From NCBI RefSeq assembly GCF_001646655.1, contig NZ_LPZN01000064.1:1-35253 (forward strand): a DNA stretch of 35,253 bases, written 5' to 3'. The number at the start of each line of letters is the position of its first letter. Position 1 is the stretch's first letter. Under the pieces are notes generated by a model. The model ran no database searches, was not told the DNA's origin, and saw only the letters and a program-made list of their open reading frames with translations. The translations under genes were made by a program, and so were the position numbers. This DNA is from Rhodococcus gordoniae. GTDB lineage: Bacteria; Actinomycetota; Actinomycetes; Mycobacteriales; Mycobacteriaceae. This document shows positions 8,763 through 14,521 of the stretch, piece after piece.

Positions 8763-9757
8763 CACAACTCCTGGATTTTCTTGGATGCGTACCATGTGGC
8801 TGCGCCGCCACCTATGAGGCCGGCAACAAAGCCCGCTGCAGTGCCGACTCCCGGGACGACCGAACCGCCCACTGCCCCGATGAACGCCGCTGAAAGTTTC
8901 GATGCGGCTACGGCACCGAGCATGCCGGCAACGGTTCCGGCGCTCTCGGAGACTATTGCCTCGGTGGGATCCATCCCTCCCTTGATGTCGTTGACGATCG
9001 CAGGAACGGTGCCTACTGCAGCGGCAGCCGGGTTCATTCCGCGCGCGATGTTGCGTGCGACATCGTCGCCCGAGGCCACCGCCGCGTCGGTCAGGAGTTC
9101 CTTGGTAGCTCCGGACATTGCGCCGATGGACGACGCTGCGATGGTGGATGGCCAGTCCGGCCACCAGGAGAACTCACCGTCCTCCGTCTGCACGACCTTC
9201 CCCGGCACCGCGGCATCCCTGGCTGCTTCGAGTACCGCAACGGCGGCGGTGATTCGATCGGCAGTTTCGATTGCTGCTCGCGACGCCTGTTCGAGAGCGC
9301 CGGTGACGGCGTGTGTCAGTTCCGCTGCTTCGTGTTCGAGGCGGACGCGGGCTTCGGCGACGGCTTCGGCCTGCAGCATCGCCGAGAGGATGCGGATCTG
9401 GTCGGAGGGGTCGACGGTGCCGTCGTGGTGCACGGTGAACCCGGACTGTTCGGCGCCGGTCACCACCGACACGAGGTGCAGGCGGGTGCCTTCGACGAGC
9501 CACGCGCCGGTGCGGTACGCCTCCGCGACCTGCAGGAGGGCTTCGGCGATGGCGCTGCCCAGTGAGCGTTCTCGGACCACTCGCGCGGCGGCGGCACGTG
9601 CGGCGTCGCCGGACCATCGCTCGGCGAGCACATCCTGCTCGGTGAGCAGACCTTTCATGCGGTCGTCGAGTTTGTCGACGAGCACGTCGAGGCGGTCGGC
9701 GGTGATTCGCAGAGCGTCGGGATTCCAGGACCGCACGGCGGCGACTCCCGGTCTCAT
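8759..9757 (-). CDS. Type VII secretion-type effector B: WXG-like head and glycine-zipper tail
   Basis: A 332-residue protein. The N-terminal region is helical with a W-S-G turn at residues 48-50 (LAERWSGDAARAA), as in WXG100/LXG-like ESX substrates. A long helical linker follows to about residue 197. The C-terminal 135 residues are glycine/alanine rich and hydrophobic (GAVGGSVVPGVGTAAGFVAG, then LIGGGAATWYASKK), a glycine-zipper pattern typical of membrane-inserting peptides. Residues 1-197 differ from effector A at only five positions, while the tail is strongly diverged. ATG 9757 overlaps the stop of a 13-codon remnant of the EspC-like gene (ATGA). It is followed by membrane protein B. A secreted membrane-active toxin is the favoured reading; toxicity and secretion are inference. 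Confidence 0.7.
   Translation of the reverse strand: MRPGVAAVRSWNPDALRITADRLDVLVDKLDDRMKGLLTEQDVLAERWSGDAARAAAARVVRERSLGSAIAEALLQVAEAYRTGAWLVEGTRLHLVSVVTGAEQSGFTVHHDGTVDPSDQIRILSAMLQAEAVAEARVRLEHEAAELTHAVTGALEQASRAAIETADRITAAVAVLEAARDAAVPGKVVQTEDGEFSWWPDWPSTIAASSIGAMSGATKELLTDAAVASGDDVARNIARGMNPAAAAVGTVPAIVNDIKGGMDPTEAIVSESAGTVAGMLGAVAASKLSAAFIGAVGGSVVPGVGTAAGFVAGLIGGGAATWYASKKIQELW
9168..9757 (-). repeat. 590-bp near-identical block, copy B
   Basis: This block encodes residues 1-197 of effector B. It matches 11337-11926 over 590 bp without insertions or deletions, as the equal spans show, and homology falls sharply at the TEDGEFS codons. The two copies are in direct orientation about 2.2 kb apart, so they could recombine to delete one cassette or collapse in assembly. 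Confidence 0.9.
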
Positions 9758-9795
9758 CCGTGTCGATCCATCGCCGGATCTACGTGCAACGTCAC
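9754..9795 (-). pseudogene. 13-codon in-frame deletion remnant of the EspC-like gene
   Basis: Between the cassette 2 leader and effector B, GTG 9795 opens a 13-codon frame reading MTLHVDPAMDRHG, then TGA at 9756-9754. The first seven residues equal the start of the intact EspC-like protein (MTLHVDP) and the last six correspond to its end (AMDQHE). Compared with the 300-bp intact gene, exactly 258 bp (86 codons) are missing in frame. The ATGA overlap with effector B is kept, so the minigene could still serve translational coupling. No stable protein function is expected. Confidence 0.8.
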
Positions 9796-9850
9796 GACTG
9801 TCCCCCCCGACAGAATCCCCCGATACGTCCGGGTCGGGACGATAGCAGAA
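9776..9850 (-). repeat. Duplicated promoter/leader segment, copy B
   Basis: A 75-bp segment that repeats 12203-12275 almost exactly; it covers the first codons of the EspC-like frame, a G-rich run just upstream of the GTG start and a TATCGT hexamer that could be a -10 element (minus strand, within GCTATCGTCCC). The copies differ in the G run: seven G plus one extra A here, six G in the other copy. Homology stops just upstream of the -10-like hexamer, so any -35 element differs between the two. Confidence 0.8.
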
Positions 9851-9875
9851 AGCGACAGGCATCGGTGGTACACGA

Positions 9876-9954
9876 GGTACGCAACACGTGGTGAAGGTTC
9901 GCAACGCCGTCAGTTACTGGCCGCGTTGCGAACCCGATGTTGCTGTTGCGTACC
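9876..9954. repeat. Nested inverted repeat, copy 2 (end of cassette 1)
   Basis: The outer arms GGTACGCAAC (9876-9885) and GTTGCGTACC (9945-9954) enclose inner arms TTCGCAACG (9898-9906) and CGTTGCGAA (9924-9932). Spacing matches the copy at 6460-6538. As there, it begins at the stop codon of a membrane protein gene (here A, TAG at 9956-9954). It lies between that stop and the leader of cassette 2, so it marks the cassette boundary and is a plausible transcription stop or insulator. Confidence 0.85.
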
Positions 9955-10940
9955 TACCGACTGTTCCCGTGCTGACGCGACGGCTGGCGTGCTGCGCGGA
10001 ATCGTTCCCGCAGCGGCGGAGGGCGCAAAAGGTCGACTGCACCGGATCCCGTGAGGAGTCCACGATCGCACGGATTCTCTACCAGACGTTTCATGAGTGT
10101 GAACAGAGTGTTGGGCTCCACAGCGAGTTGATGAACCATCACCGCAAACCTGTTGACTCCGTCGGGACGGGTCCGGAGGTCTTCTGCCGTCGGTGAAACG
10201 GTGAAAAGGTCGACTACCGGATACTGTGCGGACCCCAAGCGGACGCCGAGATCCCCGACCTCGATACGCTCGATCTCGTTCCAGGGAATGAAGTGATCGA
10301 TCACCTGCGCATGAGTCAGAACTCGTCTACAGACCCGCCTCCGGATACCCCCGCGATATATGTCGAGGCGCGTGTCCGATCGGACGGCCAGAAGAAACAC
10401 CGCCGTCGCAAAGCAGACGAGTACCAGAACAATCAAGAAGGGAAGCCCCTCGCTCTCGGTTCGACCGTGTGGGAGAAGGCTTTCGCCGGACCGATGTGAA
10501 ACCGCGATCGCTGCAGCGAGACTGTAGGTTCCGAGTGCGAGTGCGGTACCGACGACAGTCGAGATTCCCCAACGACGTGTCGGTATCCGGATTCCAGCAC
10601 CGTGCTCGGGATGATGGTGATGAACCACCAGCCGTGACAAGGCGAGATGACGGATTCCCGCTTCGTGGAAGCAGATCGGACTCGATAGGACGAGTCCGAG
10701 CGTGATTCCTGCGAAACCGACGGCGGCTAGGACATCATCCTGTGTCCACTGTTGCAGCGTGAGTGCAGCGAAGACAGGCACCAGCGCAATCATGAGTACT
10801 GAGATCAGCATCACCACGACTTGGAAGTGCTGTGGCCACGGCCAATGGATGGCACACGCATTTCCAGGTGGCTTGTCCGGCTTCATCATGCGTGACCTGA
10901 AGGGCGCTGAGCGCCAAGTGAATAGATTGCTCAACGCCAT
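9954..10940 (-). CDS. Membrane protein A: four-helix, immunity-like protein of cassette 1
   Basis: A 328-residue paralogue of membrane protein B. The WPQ motif (IHWPWPQHFQ) precedes four hydrophobic segments: VVMLISVLMIALVPVFAAL, VLAAVGFAGITLGLVL, STVVGTALALGTYSLAAAI and FLIVLVLVCFATAVFLLAV. The soluble tail again has a PH-like pattern (DIYRGGIRRRV ... IPWNEIERIEVGDLG) and the signature 'EPNTLFTLMKRLVENPCDRGLL ... DLLRPPPLRERFRAARQ'. The membrane half diverges from B much more than the tail, as expected if it recognises the variable effector tail. ATG 10940 has AAGGA upstream and overlaps the end of effector A by 10 bp. A second in-frame Met at residue 18 is a less likely start. Immunity function is inferred from position only. 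Confidence 0.7.
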   Translation of the reverse strand: MALSNLFTWRSAPFRSRMMKPDKPPGNACAIHWPWPQHFQVVVMLISVLMIALVPVFAALTLQQWTQDDVLAAVGFAGITLGLVLSSPICFHEAGIRHLALSRLVVHHHHPEHGAGIRIPTRRWGISTVVGTALALGTYSLAAAIAVSHRSGESLLPHGRTESEGLPFLIVLVLVCFATAVFLLAVRSDTRLDIYRGGIRRRVCRRVLTHAQVIDHFIPWNEIERIEVGDLGVRLGSAQYPVVDLFTVSPTAEDLRTRPDGVNRFAVMVHQLAVEPNTLFTLMKRLVENPCDRGLLTGSGAVDLLRPPPLRERFRAARQPSRQHGNSR

Positions 10941-11926
10941 AGTCCTTGTAATCCTCTCGAGACACCCAGCCCAATCGCGGCACCGAGCACGGTCCCGGCA
11001 ACAAGACCTACGCCGGTTCCCACGCCCGGTGCGATCAAGGACCCTGCCACTCCTCCGACAAGTTTGCCCACACCGGAGCCGATCCTGTATCCAAATGCAG
11101 CGCCAATACTCTCGGTAACGACTGCTTCGGCCGGGTCCATTCCGGTCTCGATGTCGTTCGAGATCGCGGGGATTACTCCTAATGCTGCTCCCACGGGCCC
11201 AATTCGAGACGCAATACGGCCGGCAACGTCGTCCCCGGACGCTGTCGCAGCACTCTTCAGTTCCTCCTTCGTCGAGTCTGCGGTCAACCCGATAGTGGCT
11301 CCCGCTATAGAGGCCGGCCAATCCGGAGGCCAGAACGAGAACTCACCGTCCTCCGTCTGCACGACCTTCCCCCGCACCGCGGCATCCCTAACTGCTTCGA
11401 GTACCGCAACGGCGGCGGTGATTCGATCGGCAGTTTCCGTCGCTGCTCGCGACGCCTGTTCGAGAGCGCCGGTGACGGCGTGTGTCAGTTCCGCTGCTTC
11501 GTGTTCGAGGCGGACGCGGGCTTCGGCGACGGCTTCGGCCTGCAGCATCGCCGAGAGGATGCGGATCTGGTCGGAGGGGTCGACGGTGCCGTCGTGGTGC
11601 ACGGTGAACCCGGACTGTTCGGCGCCGGTCACCACCGACACGAGGTGCAGGCGGGCGCCTTCGACGAGCCACGCGCCGGTGCGGTACGCCTCCGCGACCT
11701 GCAGTAGCGCTTCGGCGATGGCACTGCCCAGTGAGCGTTCCCGGACGACCCGCGCGGCGGCGGCCCGCGCGGCGTCACCGGACCATCGCTCGGCGAGGAC
11801 ATCCTGCTCGGTGAGCAGACCTTTCATGCGGTCGTCGAGTGTGTCGACGAGCACGTCGAGGCGGTCGGCGGTGATTCGCAGAGCGTCGGGATTCCAGGAG
11901 CGGACGGCCGCGACTCCCGGTCTCAT
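10931..11926 (-). CDS. Type VII secretion-type effector A: WXG-like head and glycine-zipper tail
   Basis: A 331-residue protein. Residues 1-197 are nearly identical to effector B and include the W-S-G turn at 48-50. The tail (from about FWPPDWPASIAGATIG) is a different sequence with the same composition and end pattern: VAGSLIAPGVGTGVGLVAG, then TVLGAAIGLGVSRGLQGLW. The conserved P-G-V-G-T core inside GxxxG spacings suggests membrane insertion. ATG 11926 overlaps the TGA of the EspC-like gene (GAATGAG), so synthesis is coupled to a small secretion partner that carries the export motif the effector itself lacks. Its stop lies inside the start of membrane protein A. A bacterial-competition toxin is the favoured interpretation; a structural or host-directed ESX substrate is the alternative. 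Confidence 0.72.
   Translation of the reverse strand: MRPGVAAVRSWNPDALRITADRLDVLVDTLDDRMKGLLTEQDVLAERWSGDAARAAAARVVRERSLGSAIAEALLQVAEAYRTGAWLVEGARLHLVSVVTGAEQSGFTVHHDGTVDPSDQIRILSAMLQAEAVAEARVRLEHEAAELTHAVTGALEQASRAATETADRITAAVAVLEAVRDAAVRGKVVQTEDGEFSFWPPDWPASIAGATIGLTADSTKEELKSAATASGDDVAGRIASRIGPVGAALGVIPAISNDIETGMDPAEAVVTESIGAAFGYRIGSGVGKLVGGVAGSLIAPGVGTGVGLVAGTVLGAAIGLGVSRGLQGLWR
11337..11926 (-). repeat. 590-bp near-identical block, copy A
   Basis: This direct-repeat partner of 9168-9757 encodes the conserved first 197 residues of effector A. Only five amino-acid differences separate the two copies, compared with heavy divergence immediately downstream. The contrast suggests recent duplication plus exchange of the tail, or gene conversion of the head. 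Confidence 0.9.
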
Positions 11927-12222
11927 TCGTGCTGATCCATTGCCGAGAGTGCAGCCACGAAGTCCGTCTCTGCGACGACGTAGTTGTTCTCGGCACCGTC
12001 GGTGATGTCGACGATCTCGCGCAGGCGACTGCACACGTTGTTCAGGGCCTGATCGGTGGCGGTGAAGGCTCGTGCACAGACGGCCGCGAATTCTGTTCCG
12101 GGAAGCGCTGATTGCGACACGGCATACGGTTCGCCGACGTCCCATTCGTCGACCGCGTCGGCGGTGTCCGCCACGAAGGCTGCGAATGTGCGCAGCGCTT
12201 CAGGATCTACGTGCAACGTCAC
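11923..12222 (-). CDS. EspC-like type VII secretion target (small helical partner)
   Basis: A 99-residue, all-helical protein (MTLHVDPEALRTFAAFVADTAD...) of the kind grouped with EspC/T7SS targets in mycolic-acid bacteria. A W-D-V-G turn sits at residues 27-30. Near the C terminus is Y81-V-V-A-E85, matching the YxxxD/E general export motif of ESX substrates. The GTG start at 12222 follows a G-rich run (six G) rather than a classic AGGAGG. Its stop overlaps the effector A start (ATGA). It probably forms the secreted heterodimer partner of effector A, and perhaps also of B, whose own copy is deleted. The leader region upstream is duplicated at 9776-9850. Confidence 0.75.
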   Translation of the reverse strand: MTLHVDPEALRTFAAFVADTADAVDEWDVGEPYAVSQSALPGTEFAAVCARAFTATDQALNNVCSRLREIVDITDGAENNYVVAETDFVAALSAMDQHE

Positions 12223-12275
12223 GACTGCCCCCCGACAGAATCCCCCGATACGTCCGGGTCGGGACGATAGCAGAA
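12203..12275 (-). repeat. Duplicated promoter/leader segment, copy A
   Basis: A 73-bp segment shared with 9776-9850 that contains the start of the EspC-like gene, the G-rich run and a TATCGT -10-like hexamer. Its upstream edge abuts the hairpin that follows fadB2, so the -35 region of this promoter would lie inside that hairpin. Confidence 0.75.
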
Positions 12276-12316
12276 GGCGCCCCCACGGATCCGGAGCGGA
12301 CCGTCGGGGCGCCTTC
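12273..12316 (-). terminator. Hairpin downstream of fadB2
   Basis: Perfect 11-bp arms GAAGGCGCCCC (12273-12283) and GGGGCGCCTTC (12306-12316) are separated by 22 bases, 13 bp after the fadB2 stop. Only a short mixed sequence (TGCTATC) follows on the minus strand, so it is a GC-rich hairpin without a U-tract. It separates the fatty-acid block from the secretion island. Confidence 0.65.
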
Positions 12317-12329
12317 GAAGGCTGCAGGG

Positions 12330-13187
12330 CTACTTGCTGTAGCTGTAGAAGCCCTCGCCGGTCTTGCGACCCAGGCGACCCGCGTCGACCATGCGACGCA
12401 GCAGTGCCGGGGGAGCGTAGTGCGGCTCGGCGAACTCGTCGTACAGCGACTGCGCGGCGTTGAGAGTGATGTCGAGGCCGACGGTGTCGATGAGGGTCAG
12501 CGGGCCCATCGGGTAGCCGCAGCCACCCTTCATCGCGGCGTCGATGTCTTCCTTCGTCGCGTAACCCGATTCGAGCATGCGCACCGCCGAGCACAGGTAC
12601 GGGATGAGCAGGGCGTTGACGATGAAGCCCGCACGGTCGCCCGCGCGCACGGCCGTCTTGCCGAGGGTGTTCTTCGCGTAGTCGAACACGGTGTCGGCGG
12701 TGGCCTCGTCGGTGGTGAGTGCCGAGATGATCTCGACGAGCGGCATCACCGGCACCGGGTTGAAGAAGTGCACGCCCACGACCTTGCCGGGCCGTTGCGT
12801 CGCCTGCGCCATCTTGATGACGGGGATGGACGACGTGTTGGTGGCGAGGATGCCTTCGGGCTTCACGATCTTGTCGAGCTCGGAGAAGATCTCCGCCTTG
12901 AGCGACTCGATCTCGGGGGCGGCCTCGACGACGAGGTCGCGGTCGGCGAACTCGTTCAGGTCGAGGGTGACGCGGATCCGTCCGAGCACCGCGTCGGCGT
13001 CCTCCTGCGTGATCTTGCCGGACTTGACGCCGCGTCCGATCGACTTCTTCAGACGCTCGCGTGCTGCGGCGGCGAACTCCTCGGTGGTCTCCTTGACGAG
13101 GACGTCGCTACCGGCCTTCGCGCACACCTCGGCGATACCGGCACCCATGGTGCCGCCGCCGATCACGCCTACCTTTTCCACTGCCAC
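12330..13187 (-). CDS. fadB2: 3-hydroxybutyryl-CoA dehydrogenase (FadB2-like)
   Basis: A 285-residue NAD(P)-dependent enzyme interconverting 3-hydroxyacyl-CoA (typically 3-hydroxybutyryl-CoA) and 3-oxoacyl-CoA. The Rossmann motif GVIGGGTMGAGIA occupies residues 7-19. The HFFNPVPVMPLVEII segment carries the catalytic His, followed by TVGLDI and the C-terminal dimer domain with GRLGRKTGEGFYSY. Length is normal for single-domain FadB2/Hbd. GTG 13187 is preferred over the internal GTG 13181 because AGGAG lies eight bases upstream of it. It follows fadE25 on the same strand with a gap of about 50 bp, consistent with joint expression for beta-oxidation or short-chain acyl-CoA metabolism. A GC hairpin follows the stop. 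Confidence 0.92.
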   Translation of the reverse strand: MAVEKVGVIGGGTMGAGIAEVCAKAGSDVLVKETTEEFAAAARERLKKSIGRGVKSGKITQEDADAVLGRIRVTLDLNEFADRDLVVEAAPEIESLKAEIFSELDKIVKPEGILATNTSSIPVIKMAQATQRPGKVVGVHFFNPVPVMPLVEIISALTTDEATADTVFDYAKNTLGKTAVRAGDRAGFIVNALLIPYLCSAVRMLESGYATKEDIDAAMKGGCGYPMGPLTLIDTVGLDITLNAAQSLYDEFAEPHYAPPALLRRMVDAGRLGRKTGEGFYSYSK

Positions 13188-13240
13188 TGCGGTAACTCCT
13201 GATCGCTTGATGTTCCGGGGGGTAACCTACGCGACCGGTG

Positions 13241-14398
13241 TCAGCGCAGCAGAGCGCGCGACATGACGACGCGCTGGATCTGGTTGGTGCCCTCGTAGAT
13301 CTGCGTGATCTTGGCGTCGCGCATCATGCGCTCGACCGGGAAGTCGGTGGTGTAACCGGCGCCACCGAACAGCTGCACGGCGTCGGTGGTGACCTCCATC
13401 GCGACGTCCGACGCGAAGCACTTCGCGGCGGCGGAGATGAAACCGAGGTTGCCTTCACCGCGCTCGGCGCGGGCCGCGGAGGTGTACACCATCAGGCGAG
13501 CGGCCTCGACCTTCATGGCCATGTCGGCGAGCATGAACTGCACACCCTGGTTGTCGGAGATCGGGCGGCCGAACTGCTTGCGATCCTTGACGTAGGCGAT
13601 CGCTGCGTCGAGGGCGCCCTGGGCGAGGCCGACGGCCTGCGCACCGATGGTGGGACGGGTGTGGTCGAGGGTCGCGAGAGCGGTCTTGAAGCCGGTGCCG
13701 GGCTCGCCGACGATGCGGTCGCCGGGGATGCGGCAGTTCTCGAAGTACAGCTCGGCGGTGGGGGAGCCCTTGATGCCGAGCTTCTTCTCCTTCGGTCCGA
13801 CGACGAAGCCCTCGTCGTCCTTGTGGACCATGAAGGAGGAGATGCCGTTGGCGCCCTTCTCGGGGTCGGTGACGGCCATGACGGTGTACCAGGTGGACTT
13901 ACCACCGTTGGTGATCCAGCACTTGGAGCCGTTGAGGATCCAGTCGTCGCCGTCGGCCTTGGCGCGGGTGCGCATCGAGGCGGCGTCGGAGCCGGCCTCG
14001 CGCTCGGACAGCGCGTAGGAGGCCATCGCGCCGTTGACGATGTCGGGGAGGACCTTGGCCTTGAGCTCGTCGGAGCCGCGGAGGATCAGGCCCATGGTGC
14101 CGAGCTTGTTGACGGCGGGGATCAGCGAGGAGGAGCCGCATACTCGGGCGACCTCTTCGATGACGATGCAGGCGGCGATCGAGTCGGCGCCCTGGCCCTC
14201 GAACTGCTCGGGCACGTGGATGGCGTTGAAGCCCGACTTGTTGAGGGCGTCGAGGGCTTCCTGCGGGAAGCGGGAGTTCTCGTCGACGTCCTTGGCGTAG
14301 GGCGCGATCTCCTTCTCGGCAAGTGCGCGGATCGCCTCGCGCAGCGCGTCGTGCTCCTCGGAGAGCTTGAACAGATCGAAGTCGGGATTGAGGGCCAT
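13241..14398 (-). CDS. fadE25: Acyl-CoA dehydrogenase (FadE25-type)
   Basis: A 385-residue FAD-dependent dehydrogenase introducing the 2,3-trans double bond into acyl-CoA. It reads almost like mycobacterial FadE25 throughout: EEHDALREAIRALAEKEIAP, YALSEREAGSDAASMRT (FAD/substrate loop), WITNGGKSTWYTVMAV, QLFGGAGYTTDFPVERMMRD and IYEGTNQIQR, where the Glu is the usual catalytic base. No truncation is seen. The ATG at 14398 is preceded by AGGAG (TTAGGAGTCC). Its upstream region holds two identical-arm palindromes (14416-14428 and 14506-14518) suited to a TetR-type repressor, and a TetR gene lies directly upstream on the same strand. Confidence 0.93.
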   Translation of the reverse strand: MALNPDFDLFKLSEEHDALREAIRALAEKEIAPYAKDVDENSRFPQEALDALNKSGFNAIHVPEQFEGQGADSIAACIVIEEVARVCGSSSLIPAVNKLGTMGLILRGSDELKAKVLPDIVNGAMASYALSEREAGSDAASMRTRAKADGDDWILNGSKCWITNGGKSTWYTVMAVTDPEKGANGISSFMVHKDDEGFVVGPKEKKLGIKGSPTAELYFENCRIPGDRIVGEPGTGFKTALATLDHTRPTIGAQAVGLAQGALDAAIAYVKDRKQFGRPISDNQGVQFMLADMAMKVEAARLMVYTSAARAERGEGNLGFISAAAKCFASDVAMEVTTDAVQLFGGAGYTTDFPVERMMRDAKITQIYEGTNQIQRVVMSRALLR

Positions 14399-14415
14399 GA
14401 CGGCGGACTCCTAAC

Positions 14416-14428
14416 GGCACGCGGTGCC
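14416..14428. promoter_or_regulatory. Operator-like palindrome upstream of fadE25, proximal copy
   Basis: GGCAC-GCG-GTGCC, embedded in ACGGCAC...GTGCCAG, lies 18 bp before the fadE25 start codon. The same arms and flanks recur at 14506-14518, 90 bp away. The location in the 5' leader is compatible with repression. Confidence 0.6.
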
Positions 14429-14505
14429 AGATTTGCGAGCGTTGCTCCCTCGAGCTTAGCGAGGCGAGGGTTCGCGACGTGACGGAATGAGTCGATTGTA
14501 ACCAC

Positions 14506-14518
14506 GGCACTCAGTGCC
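14506..14518. promoter_or_regulatory. Operator-like palindrome upstream of fadE25, distal copy
   Basis: GGCAC-TCA-GTGCC, with the same ACGGCAC...GTGCCAG flanks as the proximal copy, lies 3 bp after the TetR stop codon. The 90-bp interval between centres is about 8.6 helical turns. The pair brackets the region where the fadE25 promoter should lie. Confidence 0.6.
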
Positions 14519-14521
14519 AGG

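Noticed and set aside
9168-11926. The two 590-bp direct repeats as a transposon or insertion sequence
   Set aside because: There is no transposase and no terminal inverted repeats or target-site duplications at the block edges; the repeats are the coding heads of paralogous effectors.
13238-14482. A 414-codon plus-strand frame antisense to fadE25
   Set aside because: It is a mirror of fadE25 codon bias (rich in G, V, D, H, L) with no domain; the minus-strand gene is unmistakable.
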